Of a DNA stretch of 64,000 nt, positions 52,334-60,480 are shown piece by piece. The translations under genes and the position numbers were made by a program. Origin of the DNA: CAIVVT01 sp963757265 (GTDB lineage Bacteria > Acidobacteriota > Terriglobia > Bryobacterales > Bryobacteraceae); NCBI GenBank assembly GCA_963757265.1, contig CAVWRA010000006.1, forward strand, positions 2,294,001-2,358,000. Reading direction: 5' to 3'. Within the stretch, counting starts at the first letter, position 1. Every line of letters starts with the position of its first letter. The notes beneath the pieces were generated by a model. The model saw nothing but the letters and a program-made list of their open reading frames with translations, ran no database searches and was not told where the DNA came from.

Positions 52334-53494
52334 CTATTGTCCCAGATGGCGCACGAGCAGGGCCAGCAGCGCGGCCCGGGGCGCCAGGCAGGCCTCGAGC
52401 AGCGATTCGTGCGGCGCGTGGAGGCCCTCGCCGACGGCGCCGATGCCGTCCAGCGTGGGAACGCCCAGCGCGGCGGTGAAGTTGCCGTCGGAGCCGCCGC
52501 CGCTCGAGCTTTCCTCGAGTTCCAGGCCCAATTCCCGCCGGGCGATGGAGCGCGCCGCGCGGAATAACGCGGCCCCTTGTGCCGTGCGCTCCATCGGCGG
52601 ACGGTTCAAACCACCGGTGATTTCGAGCCTGCAGCGCGCGTCGAAGGGCGTCAAGGCGCGGAAGCGGCGGTCGAGGCGCGCGGCGTCACTCATGCGCGCC
52701 ACGCGCACGTCCACCTCGGCGCCGGCCGCGGCTGCGACGACGTTGGTGCGCGAACCGCCGGAGATGACGCCGGGGTTTACGGTGATGCCTTTCTTCAAGT
52801 CGGTGAAACCGGCCAGTACGCCGATCTGCCGCGCCAGTTCGACGATCGCGCTGGCGCCCGTGGCGAAGTCCACGCCGGCGTGAGCGGCGCGGCCGCTGAC
52901 GGCCAGATGATAGATGCCGACACCCTTGCGGGCCGTCTTCAGCTTGCCCTCGAGGCCGGTTGAAGGCTCGAGAACCAGCACCGCGCGCGCGGCTCGCGCC
53001 AAGGCCTCGGTACGGGCGCGCGAACCCGTGCTGCCGACCTCTTCGTCGCTCACCACCCATAGGCAGATCTTACGCTCCAGCGGCAGTCCGAGAGCCTGGA
53101 GCGCCTTCAGAGCATATATGAACAGCGCCAACCCGCCCTTCATATCGAGCACGCCGGGGCCCCACAGGCGGCCCTCGGCGCGGCGGAAGGGCATCTCGTG
53201 CAAAGTGCCCAGGCGCCACACGGTGTCGGCGTGGCCGACGGCGAGAATGGGACCGGAGCGCTTGCGGCGCGGCCCGGGCAGTTCGAATTCGAGGAGCAGA
53301 TTGCGGCCCCGGCCACGGATCGCACTGGAATAGAAACGCGCCCGCGCAAAACCGCCCAGCCGGCTGGCGAGCAGTTCTTGAAAGCGGTTCACCGCAGCCG
53401 CGTCGTCGCTGGGCGATTCGCACTCCACCAACTCGCGCAGGAGGGCGATCAGCTCCTCGCGCCGGGCCTCGATCCACGCCTGCACCGGGTTCAT
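52334..53494 (-). CDS. M20-family metallopeptidase (carboxypeptidase G2-like)
   Basis: A 386-residue M20 peptidase. Metal ligands are visible: LAVGHADTVW (H and D nearby), GPGVLDMKGGLALF (bridging Asp), WVVSDEEVGSTGSR (catalytic Glu and ligand) and a late LHAPHESL (His). VSGRAAHAGVDFATGASAIV is the dimerisation domain. It hydrolyses an N-acyl amino acid or dipeptide; no signal peptide is seen, so probably cytoplasmic. ATG at 53494 with GGGAG upstream is chosen; the frame up to 54067 is a shadow of fabZ. It is divergent from fabZ. Confidence 0.9.
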   Translation of the reverse strand: MNPVQAWIEARREELIALLRELVECESPSDDAAAVNRFQELLASRLGGFARARFYSSAIRGRGRNLLLEFELPGPRRKRSGPILAVGHADTVWRLGTLHEMPFRRAEGRLWGPGVLDMKGGLALFIYALKALQALGLPLERKICLWVVSDEEVGSTGSRARTEALARAARAVLVLEPSTGLEGKLKTARKGVGIYHLAVSGRAAHAGVDFATGASAIVELARQIGVLAGFTDLKKGITVNPGVISGGSRTNVVAAAAGAEVDVRVARMSDAARLDRRFRALTPFDARCRLEITGGLNRPPMERTAQGAALFRAARSIARRELGLELEESSSGGGSDGNFTAALGVPTLDGIGAVGEGLHAPHESLLEACLAPRAALLALLVRHLGQ

Positions 53495-53539
53495 GATTCG
53501 TCTCCCGCTCCTGGTCCCTGCTAGAATAACGCTTTCGCC

Positions 53540-54007
53540 ATGGCAGTCCTCGAAAACATCGAGATCCGCGATATCCTGCCCCACCGCTATCCGTTCCTGC
53601 TGGTGGACCGGATCGTGGAAATGGAGCCCGATCGCATTGTCGGCATCAAGAACGTCTCGGCCAACGAGCCCTTCTTCGCCGGCCACTTCCCCGACTTCCC
53701 GGTCATGCCCGGTGTGCTGATCGTCGAGGCCATGGCGCAGGTGGCGGGCATCCGGGTGCTCTACGACGTGCCCGACCGCGCTAGCAAGCTGGTGCTGTTC
53801 GCCTCGATCGAGGAGGCCAAGTTCCGCAAGCCCGTGCTGCCCGGCGATACGCTGCGCATCGACATGAAGATCCTCAAGAAGAAGGCCACGGCGGTGAAGG
53901 CCCAGGGCGTGGCGACCGTCAACGGCGTGGTGGTGGCCGAGGCCACCGTGATGTGCATCGTCTCCGACCGGCCCTCCAAGCCTGCCGCGCCCACGCCTGG
54001 CCAATAG
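53540..54007 (+). CDS. fabZ: 3-hydroxyacyl-ACP dehydratase
   Basis: A 155-residue hot-dog fold protein: IRDILPHRYPFLLVDRIVEM at the start and the active-site helix GHFPDFPVMPGVLIVEAMAQ with catalytic His and Glu. It dehydrates 3-hydroxyacyl-ACP in fatty acid elongation. It starts a lipid A run (fabZ, lpxA, lpxI), the conserved order, sharing 3-hydroxyacyl-ACP as substrate with LpxA. Length is normal. Confidence 0.95.
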   Translation: MAVLENIEIRDILPHRYPFLLVDRIVEMEPDRIVGIKNVSANEPFFAGHFPDFPVMPGVLIVEAMAQVAGIRVLYDVPDRASKLVLFASIEEAKFRKPVLPGDTLRIDMKILKKKATAVKAQGVATVNGVVVAEATVMCIVSDRPSKPAAPTPGQ

Positions 54008-54019
54008 GAGCGGCCCGCG

Positions 54020-54797
54020 ATGGCGATCCATCCCACGGCCATCGTCAACCTGGCGGCGCGTATCCATCCCGACGCGGAGATCGGGCCATACTGCATCATC
54101 GGCGCGGAGGTGGAGATCGGGGCCCGCTCACGGCTGATGGCGAACCTGTATCTGGAGGGGCCTACGTGGATCGGCGAGGACAACCTCTTCTACCCCTATG
54201 CGACCGTCGGCGTGGCGTCGCAGGACATCGAAGTACCGCGGCGAGCGCGCCGAGACGCGCATCGGCAATCGCAACCGCATCCGTGAATTCGTCACCATCC
54301 ACCGCGGCACCGAGGGCGGCGGACTGGTGACTCGCATCGGCGACGACAATCTGATCATGGCCTACGCGCACATCGCGCACGACGCCAACATCGGCAGCCA
54401 CTGCATCCTGGGCAACGCGGTGACCATGGCGGGCCACGTGACCATCGGGGACTGGGCGATTGTGGAGGCCTTCACCGGGGTGCACCAGTTCTGCCGCATC
54501 GGCCAGCACGCCTTCGTGGGCGGCTACAGCGTGGTGACGCAGGATGTGCTGCCGTATTCGCAGACCGTCACGCCGCGCGAGTCGAAGGTCTTCGGCGAGA
54601 ACAAAGTCGGCCTGAAGCGGCGCGGCTTTTCGAGCGAGTCGATCGAGCGGCTGCACAAAGCCTTCCGGCTGCTGACCAGCGCCGGGCTCAACACGTCGCA
54701 GGCGCTCGAGCAGATCCAGGCCGAAACGCCGCCGTGCGCGGAGGTGGACGAGCTGATCGCGTTCATCCGCTCGGCCCAACGCGGGTTCATCAAGTGA
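54020..54797 (+). pseudogene. lpxA: UDP-N-acetylglucosamine acyltransferase, frameshifted
   Basis: The left-handed beta-helix hexapeptide repeats (IHPTAIVNLAARIHPDAEIG onward) are in one frame to about 54230 and continue in another with RIGNRNRIREFVTIHRGTEG, AHIAHDANIGSHC, GVHQFCRIGQHAFVGGYSVV and the C-terminal helical domain. Removing one base in ATCGAAGTACC (54228-54234) restores DIKYRGERAETRIG and a 258-residue LpxA of normal length (778 nt is 3n+1). LpxA is normally essential for lipid A, so a base-call or assembly error is the best explanation. The gene's stop overlaps the lpxI GTG start. Confidence 0.88.
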
Positions 54798-55651
54798 GAT
54801 ACGGGCTGATCGCCGGCAGCGGCCGGTTTCCGGTGCTGGCGCTGGAAACGGCGCGGGCGCTGGGCCATGAAGTGGTTGTGCTGGCGATCCGCGAGAATGC
54901 GCCGCCGGAGGTTGCCACGCTGGGCGTGGCGTGCCACTGGCTCAGCATCGCCGAGCTGAGCCGGCTGATCGACATCCTGCACGAGGAGCAGATCAGTGAA
55001 GTGATCATGGCCGGCCAGGTGAAACACACGTCCCTGTTTTCGGCGCTCAAGCCCGATTGGCGGCTGCTGCAGATGCTGGCCTCGCTGCCGGCGCGCAATA
55101 CGGATGCGCTGATCGGCGGGGTGCAGCGGGAATTGGAGAAAGAGGGCATCCGGCTGGCCGATTCGACGCTGCTGCTGAAGCCGCTGCTGGCCGGGGAGGG
55201 CTCGCTGGCGCGGCGCAAGCCGGACGGCGAGGAGCAGAAGGACATTCACTACGGGCGGCGCGTGGCGCAGGCGTTGGCGCGGGTGGATGTCGGCCAGAGC
55301 GTGGCGGTGAGCGAACGGGCCTGCGTGGCGGTGGAGGCGATGGAGGGCACGGACGCGATGCTGCGACGCGCCGCGGCGTTGGTGAACGGTCGGCCGCTGC
55401 GCCTGGTCAAGGTCTCGCACCGCCGCCAGCATTTGCTGTTCGACGTGCCGGTGGTGGGCCCGGCGACCATCCGCACCATGGTCGAGTGCGGCGCGACCGC
55501 GCTGGCGCTGGATGCCGGCCGCACGCTGCTGCTGGACCGCGACGAGATGTTGCAACTGGCCGCCGCGGCCGGCATCGCCATCGTCGGCTGCGCGCCGCAG
55601 CAAGATCTGGAGAAAGCCAAGGTCCTAGGCGGATCACGGGCGGCGCGATGA
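54794..55651 (+). CDS. lpxI: UDP-2,3-diacylglucosamine pyrophosphatase LpxI
   Basis: A 285-residue LpxI (DUF1009): YGLIAGSGRFPVLALETARA, IMAGQVKHTSLF, DALIGGVQRELEKEGIRLAD, GQSVAVSERACVAVEAMEGT and a C-terminal VVGPATIRTMVECGATALAL. It hydrolyses UDP-2,3-diacylglucosamine to lipid X, replacing LpxH. The GTG start at 54794 overlaps the lpxA stop (GTGA), and its own stop overlaps the next start, so it is firmly in the lipid A operon. No lpxB is in the window. Confidence 0.93.
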   Translation: MRYGLIAGSGRFPVLALETARALGHEVVVLAIRENAPPEVATLGVACHWLSIAELSRLIDILHEEQISEVIMAGQVKHTSLFSALKPDWRLLQMLASLPARNTDALIGGVQRELEKEGIRLADSTLLLKPLLAGEGSLARRKPDGEEQKDIHYGRRVAQALARVDVGQSVAVSERACVAVEAMEGTDAMLRRAAALVNGRPLRLVKVSHRRQHLLFDVPVVGPATIRTMVECGATALALDAGRTLLLDRDEMLQLAAAAGIAIVGCAPQQDLEKAKVLGGSRAAR

Positions 55652-56217
55652 TAAGTCCACCACAAGCGGCGGTCTGTTGGGCGGCGATGATAGCGATGTT
55701 CGGCCAAACGACAGCTCGACCCAAAATTTACAGTAATTCTGAGTTCGGCATTAACCTCCTAATTCCAAACGAGGGCTTACTGTGTTCGAGCCCCAAGGAC
55801 GAGCACGATCACGGTTTTGGCATACTCTTAGGAGGCGGTAGCGCCGAGGCTTGCCACGACGACGCGCATCATAGATCTGTCTGGCTTTTCGCTTTCTTCA
55901 ATGCGCTGGACGTTACCAAGCACTTGCCTGGTCTCCTGAGCATGGGGTGTGATGCCGCGGGAGGGCGGTGCCAAGCGGGCCCTGCCGGATTGCACGTCAC
56001 CGGTCTAGCGAGCGTTACGGGCAGGGTAAACCTTCCTCATGGCTGGATCGTAGTGATCGTCGCGACGCAAGCCGGTGTCCCGAGTGCTTTCGACCCGAAC
56101 GAACCCTCAGTGAACTACCTCTTCTCCTTGCGCACAAGGCCCGAGCATCTGGATGAGGATCTTAAGGTCTTCCGGACGATTCTGCAGACTGTCAAGCTCT
56201 CTACCGCGGCGAAGTAG
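55648..56217 (+). CDS. Secreted protein of unknown function
   Basis: A 189-residue protein starting at ATG 55648 inside the lpxI stop codon. The N-terminus (AAVCWAAMIAMFGQTTARPK) is a plausible signal peptide; the mature part has several cysteines (LLCSSP, EACHDD, SMGCDAAGGRCQAG) and LDEDLKVFRTILQTVKLS at the end. I do not recognise it. Its base composition is less GC-rich than the flanking lpx genes, suggesting a later insertion into the operon. Confidence 0.6.
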   Translation: MISPPQAAVCWAAMIAMFGQTTARPKIYSNSEFGINLLIPNEGLLCSSPKDEHDHGFGILLGGGSAEACHDDAHHRSVWLFAFFNALDVTKHLPGLLSMGCDAAGGRCQAGPAGLHVTGLASVTGRVNLPHGWIVVIVATQAGVPSAFDPNEPSVNYLFSLRTRPEHLDEDLKVFRTILQTVKLSTAAK

Positions 56218-56223
56218 GACCGA

Positions 56224-56343
56224 TTGCGCGAGCTGGAACGACTGAAAGAGCGTGCCCACCGAATTGAAGCACTCAAACGCAGAATTGATACAGAACCCCG
56301 TCATGAGAAAACCAAGCATGTCTTCTCGCAGGTGCCAGCATGA
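56224..56343 (+). CDS. Small basic helical ORF, 39 residues
   Basis: A short frame from TTG 56224, with AGGA 3 bases upstream, to TGA 56341-56343. It encodes a charged helix (LRELERLKERAHRIEALKRR) and tail (HEKTKHVFSQVPA). Its stop overlaps the ATG of the next gene (ATGA), and it starts 6 bases after the previous stop, an operon-like arrangement. It may also be a displaced C-terminal piece of the preceding gene. Confidence 0.45.
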   Translation: MRELERLKERAHRIEALKRRIDTEPRHEKTKHVFSQVPA

Positions 56344-57293
56344 GCGATAAACGCCGCATCGCCGTCGTGGGAGCAGGGGCCTTCGGGCGCAATCACCTGC
56401 GGGTGGTTCGCGACTCAGAGCGCGCGGAGCTGGCGGGCGTGGTGGATATCGACGCGGACAAGGCGCGCGCGGCGGCGGCGGAGTTCGGATGCCCAGTGCT
56501 GGAGACTCTGGAAGAGGCGGCGGACGCGGCGGATGCGGCGATTGTCGCCGTGCCGACGGTGGCGCACTGCGAGGTGGCCTGCCGGCTGATCGACGAAGGG
56601 CTGGACGTGCTGGTGGAAAAGCCGATCGCGGCCAGTCCGGGCGAAGCGCGGGCGCTGGTGGAGAAGGCCGCGGATCGCGGGCGGGTGTTGCAATGCGGCC
56701 ACCTGGAGCGCTTCAACCCGGCGGTGCAGGCGGCGATGGCGGAGGCGACGACTCCGCTGTTTTTCGAGATCCACCGGCTGAGCCTGTTCACGCCGCGCAG
56801 CCTGGACGTGAGCGTGGTCTCCGACCTGATGATCCACGACCTGGATATCCTGCTGGCGATGACGCGCGGCCGGCCGGAGGAGGTGCGGGCGGCGGGGATT
56901 TCCGTCATGAGCGGCAAGGTGGACATCGCCAACGTGCGGCTGGCGTTCCCCAACGGTTGCGTGGCCAACCTGACGGCCAGCCGCGTTTCCACCGAGAAGG
57001 TGCGCAAGCTGCGCTTCTTCCAGCCGGGGCAATACGTATCGGTGGACTATGCGCGGCAGGACTGCGTGGTGGTGGGCGTGGGGCGCGACCGGCAGATGAG
57101 TTTCCGGCAACTGGCGGTGGTGAAGGGCGAGCCGCTGAAGCTGCAGTTCGAGCACTTCCTGGACTGCCTGGAAACGCGCGCGACGCCGCTGGTGGACGGA
57201 GTGGCAGCGCTCCGAGCGCTGGAGTTGGCGCGGGAGATCCTTGATAAGATTGAAGAGCATGCCGCGCTGGTAGCACGGCATTTGCGGGCCTGA
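56340..57293 (+). CDS. Gfo/Idh/MocA oxidoreductase in the lipid A cluster
   Basis: A 317-residue dehydrogenase without signal peptide: RIAVVGAGAFGRNHLRVVRD (NAD-binding), LDVLVEKPIAASPGEARAL (EKP motif), GHLERFNPAVQAA and VSDLMIHDLDILLAMTRG (catalytic region). The HLERFNP segment and position after lpxA/lpxI match oxidoreductases commonly found in lpx clusters, some of which (GnnA) oxidise UDP-GlcNAc for 2,3-diamino lipid A. No GnnB-type transaminase is adjacent, so that role is speculative. Confidence 0.9.
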   Translation: MSDKRRIAVVGAGAFGRNHLRVVRDSERAELAGVVDIDADKARAAAAEFGCPVLETLEEAADAADAAIVAVPTVAHCEVACRLIDEGLDVLVEKPIAASPGEARALVEKAADRGRVLQCGHLERFNPAVQAAMAEATTPLFFEIHRLSLFTPRSLDVSVVSDLMIHDLDILLAMTRGRPEEVRAAGISVMSGKVDIANVRLAFPNGCVANLTASRVSTEKVRKLRFFQPGQYVSVDYARQDCVVVGVGRDRQMSFRQLAVVKGEPLKLQFEHFLDCLETRATPLVDGVAALRALELAREILDKIEEHAALVARHLRA

Positions 57294-57371
57294 GGCGCGC
57301 GCCGCGGCGAATCCGGCGTGTGGGCGCGCAACCCGAGCGCCGGTCAACGACGTCTTTCCCTTGCGGAGCGA

Positions 57372-58445
57372 ATGGAATCCGATTTTCAGCGATATTGGCA
57401 TAGCGACCAGGCGGCGCCCGGGTTCCTGCTGGAGTGGCGCGAGCCGGAGACGCGGCGGCGGCACCGCATCGCCGCGGCGGGAGCCGTGGCGTGGCACGTG
57501 GCACTGGTGCTGCTGCTGTGGAACGCGCCGGGCGGAGCGGGCCGCCCGGACGAGCGCTGGCGGATGGAGCTGGCGCTGAAGAACGCGACGCCGCTGGTGG
57601 AGCCGCGGCTCGACCCGGATGAGTTCAAGCTGACCCAAAAGGCGCCCCAGGTCAACAAGCCGGCTGAGGAGGTTGACCTTTCCAGTTTGCTGCCCAAGCC
57701 GCAGCTCCACATTCCGGCGATGCGGCCGGCGCCGGGCAGCGCGCCGCCGGGCGCGCCCGCGCCCCCGACCCCTTCGGCTCAGCCGATCGAAGCGCCGCAC
57801 ATCGACGTTCCGCAGCCGGGCAACGTGGCGGCGCTGAAGATGCCGCCAGTGCCGCCGGCGCAGCCGCCGGCGCCGCCGCAGAAGAAGAGCCCGTTCGAGC
57901 CCGTGGGAGGCCCGGACCGCTCGCCGAAGCCGCAGGGCCTGGGCGGGCCGCACATCGAGGTGCCCAAGACGGGCGTGGACGAAGCGCTGCGGGCGGTGAT
58001 CCGGAACGGGGCGGGCGGCTCCGGCGTGGTGGTCGGCGACAACGGCCAGGGCCTGGGAGGGGCGATGGACAGCCTGCAGCAGCGGGGTGCGCCCGGGGCG
58101 CAGCGGCAGAGCGCGCTGGAGCTGATGAGCGACCCGCAGGGCGTCGATTTCAGGCCGTACCTGATTCAGGTGCTGTCGGCGGTGCGGCGCAGTTGGTTCA
58201 GCGTGATGCCGGAGAGCGTGCGCTACGGGCGTTCGGGGCAGGTGGTGATCCAGTTCGCGGTGGATCGCAACGGGCAGGTGACGAAGCTGGTGATTGCCGA
58301 GGAGTCGGGCGCCAACGCGCTGGACCGGGCGGCGGTGGCGGGCGTCAGCGGCGCGGTGCCCTTTCCGCCTCTTCCCGCCGGATTCACAGCTCAGGAGGCG
58401 CGGCTGCAACTGGTGTTCAACTACAACATGCCGCGGCAGAGGTAG
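57372..58445 (+). CDS. TonB-like energy transducer
   Basis: A 357-residue protein with one N-terminal membrane helix (AAAGAVAWHVALVLLLWNAP), a long proline-rich periplasmic linker (about 60-220, PPAQPPAPPQKK-type) and a C-terminal TonB/TolA-like domain (VRRSWFSVMPESVRYGRSGQ, VVIQFAVDRNGQVTKLVIAE, FPPLPAGFTAQEARLQLVF). It links inner-membrane proton-motive force to outer-membrane receptors or acts as TolA-like; no ExbB/ExbD is adjacent. ATG at 57372 with GGAG upstream is preferred over GTG 57318. Confidence 0.85.
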   Translation: MESDFQRYWHSDQAAPGFLLEWREPETRRRHRIAAAGAVAWHVALVLLLWNAPGGAGRPDERWRMELALKNATPLVEPRLDPDEFKLTQKAPQVNKPAEEVDLSSLLPKPQLHIPAMRPAPGSAPPGAPAPPTPSAQPIEAPHIDVPQPGNVAALKMPPVPPAQPPAPPQKKSPFEPVGGPDRSPKPQGLGGPHIEVPKTGVDEALRAVIRNGAGGSGVVVGDNGQGLGGAMDSLQQRGAPGAQRQSALELMSDPQGVDFRPYLIQVLSAVRRSWFSVMPESVRYGRSGQVVIQFAVDRNGQVTKLVIAEESGANALDRAAVAGVSGAVPFPPLPAGFTAQEARLQLVFNYNMPRQR

Positions 58446-58455
58446 ACGGACGCGA

Positions 58456-58662
58456 ATGGCTCAGCCACCCACGCCCGTGCCCGCTCCCACGCCGGACCCG
58501 GCCGCACGGAAGCGCTTCTTCCAGGCGTTGAGCGCCTATGGCGTGCTGGCGGTGCTGGCGTGGACGACACTGGACGGCGGATTGCGCTGGCTCGTGCTGA
58601 TCCTGCTGGTGGCGTTCGCTCTGAAGAGCTGGGTCCACCTGCGGCGGATGGAGCTGGAGTAG
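58456..58662 (+). CDS. Small membrane protein
   Basis: A 68-residue protein beginning MAQPPTPVPAPTPDPAARKR, then YGVLAVLAWTTLDGGLRWLV with a following hydrophobic segment LILLVAFALKS (one or two membrane passes) and a basic VHLRRMELE tail. It starts 10 bases after the TonB gene. The function is unknown; co-transcription suggests an envelope role. Confidence 0.6.
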   Translation: MAQPPTPVPAPTPDPAARKRFFQALSAYGVLAVLAWTTLDGGLRWLVLILLVAFALKSWVHLRRMELE

Positions 58663-58723
58663 AGCGGCTGCGGACGGGCGTAGCAGTGCGCCTGGAGCGC
58701 CTTCCAAAGTAGAATCAATCGCG

Positions 58724-58939
58724 ATGGCTTTCACGGTGCAATGCCCGACCTGCAAGCGGCCCGCGGCACTGGGAACGGACTATTTCCCGTTCTGCAGCGA
58801 GCGCTGCCAGTTGATCGACTTGGGGCGCTGGGCCGACGAGGAGTACCGCATCCCGGTGGTGAACGAGACGCCGGGGGCGGAGGCGGAGTCCGGCGGCGCG
58901 GGCGGAGATGCCGCGCCACTCGGGGGCGGGCTTGAATAA
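58724..58939 (+). CDS. yacG: DNA gyrase inhibitor YacG
   Basis: A 71-residue zinc-ribbon protein: VQCPTCKRPAALG and FCSERCQLIDLGRWADEEYR, with the C-P-T-C and C-S-E-R-C ligands of YacG. The glycine-rich tail is lineage-specific. In E. coli YacG binds GyrB and inhibits gyrase. Confidence 0.92.
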   Translation: MAFTVQCPTCKRPAALGTDYFPFCSERCQLIDLGRWADEEYRIPVVNETPGAEAESGGAGGDAAPLGGGLE

Positions 58940-59408
58940 ACTGGCGCTGGCCATCGCGACGTGGTTTGGGTGCGGGTACTGGCCGTGGGGGCCGGGGACA
59001 GCGGGCTCGGCGGGCGGCGTTGTGGTGGCGTGGCTGCTGGTGCGATACGCGGGCTGGCAGCCGTGGATGTTGCTGATTCTGGCGGCGGCGGTCACGCCGG
59101 CGGGCATCTGGGCGGCGGGACGGGCGGAGGTCATCACAGGCAAAAAAGATCCGGGGCTGGTGGTTGTGGATGAGGTGCTGGGGCAATGGATCGCGCTGGC
59201 GGCGCTGGGCGCGTGGACATGGGGCTGGGCGCTGGCAGCGTTCGTGCTGTTCCGGTTGTTCGACATCGTGAAGCCGTGGCCGGTGCGGAAGCTGGAGCGG
59301 CTGCCGGGAGGGACGGGGATCGTGGTGGACGATTTGGGCGCCGGGGCGTACGCGTGGATCACGCTACAGGTTTTGCAGTTGGCAGCGGGATGGTTCAATC
59401 TGAAATAG
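58908..59408 (+). CDS. pgpA: Phosphatidylglycerophosphatase A
   Basis: A 166-residue membrane enzyme: ATWFGCGYWPWGPGTAGSAG, KKDPGLVVVDEVLGQWIAL and FRLFDIVKPWPVRKLERLPG followed by GTGIVVDDLGAGAYA, the three conserved PgpA blocks with catalytic acidic residues. It dephosphorylates phosphatidylglycerol phosphate. ATG 58908 overlaps yacG by 32 bases; TTG 58932 with GGGGG upstream is a good alternative start. Confidence 0.93.
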   Translation: MPRHSGAGLNKLALAIATWFGCGYWPWGPGTAGSAGGVVVAWLLVRYAGWQPWMLLILAAAVTPAGIWAAGRAEVITGKKDPGLVVVDEVLGQWIALAALGAWTWGWALAAFVLFRLFDIVKPWPVRKLERLPGGTGIVVDDLGAGAYAWITLQVLQLAAGWFNLK

Positions 59409-59433
59409 GAAGCCGGTCGCAGCCTGGTCTCGC

Positions 59434-60462
59434 ATGCTTTTTACAAAAAACGACGCACAACGCCCGCTCATCGAGAAGCTCAGTCCCGCCGCGGCTATTC
59501 CGGGCGGGGACGTACACATCCACGGCCAGGGTTTCGTGCGCGCGGCGCGGGCGCAAGTCTCCATCGGCGGCGTGGATGCGCAACTCGTGGTCAGCTCGGA
59601 TCAATTCGTAGTGGCCCGGGTGCCGGAGACGGAAGGCAAAGGGCGGCTGACGGTGAGCAACGGCACGGCGGCGAGCGAGCTGGCGGAGATCGCGGTGGGC
59701 ACGCTGCTGAGTGGCAACCTGCATCCGGTGGCCAGCCCGGCGGTGGACCATGAGGGCAACGTCTACACGACCTTCAGCGGGTCGCGCGGGCAGAAGACGG
59801 CCGTGGCGGTGTATACGATCGACACGGCGGGCGTGCTGCGGCCGTTCGTGACGGAACTGATGAACGCGACGGGGCTGGCATTCAACCGCGACGGGGTGCT
59901 GCACGTATCGTCGCGCTTCGACGGCGTGGTGTACCAGGTGAGCCGCAGCGGCGAGCTGTCGGTGTACGTCGAGGGCATGGGGGTGGCGACGGGGATCGCC
60001 TTCGACAGCAAGGACAACCTGTACGTGGGCGACCGCGCGGGGACGGTTTTCAAGATCGGCCCGGAACGTCAGATCTACGTTTTCGCGACGCTGGAGGCCT
60101 CCATCGCGGCGTATCACCTGGCGTTCGGCGTTCAGGACGTGCTGTTCGTCACCGGTCCGACGACGTCGAGCTACGACGCGGTGCAGCGGATCACGCCAGC
60201 GGGCGAGGTGGATGTGTTTTACCGCGGGCTGGGGCGGCCGCAAGGGATGGACGTTGACCGGCAGGGGAACCTGTACGTGGCGGCGTCGCTGGGCGGGCGC
60301 AAGGGCATCGTGCGGATCACGCCCGAACGCGAAGCGACATTGTTCCTGAGCGGGCCCAACATCGTGGGGCTGGCCTTCGCGCCGGGGGGCAGGATGATTA
60401 TCACGACCACCAACGCCGCCTACAGCGTCCAGGCAGGGATTGATGGGCTGAGACGCGCCTGA
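59434..60462 (+). CDS. IPT/TIG plus NHL/SMP-30-like beta-propeller protein
   Basis: A 342-residue protein. The first 85 residues form an IPT/TIG-like Ig fold (AAIPGGDVHIHGQGFVRAAR); the rest has five or six propeller blades with the NHL/SMP-30 pattern (GIAFDSKDNLYVGDRAGTVF, GMDVDRQGNLYVAASLGGRK). No signal peptide is obvious. It could be a lactonase-like enzyme or a binding protein; the ligand is unknown. It lies between pgpA and cinA on the same strand. Confidence 0.82.
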   Translation: MLFTKNDAQRPLIEKLSPAAAIPGGDVHIHGQGFVRAARAQVSIGGVDAQLVVSSDQFVVARVPETEGKGRLTVSNGTAASELAEIAVGTLLSGNLHPVASPAVDHEGNVYTTFSGSRGQKTAVAVYTIDTAGVLRPFVTELMNATGLAFNRDGVLHVSSRFDGVVYQVSRSGELSVYVEGMGVATGIAFDSKDNLYVGDRAGTVFKIGPERQIYVFATLEASIAAYHLAFGVQDVLFVTGPTTSSYDAVQRITPAGEVDVFYRGLGRPQGMDVDRQGNLYVAASLGGRKGIVRITPEREATLFLSGPNIVGLAFAPGGRMIITTTNAAYSVQAGIDGLRRA

Positions 60463-60480
60463 CGCAGATTTCGCAATCCC

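Noticed and set aside
55057..55647. Long glycine/alanine/arginine frame upstream of 55648
   Set aside because: Shadow of lpxI; the real gene begins at ATG 55648.
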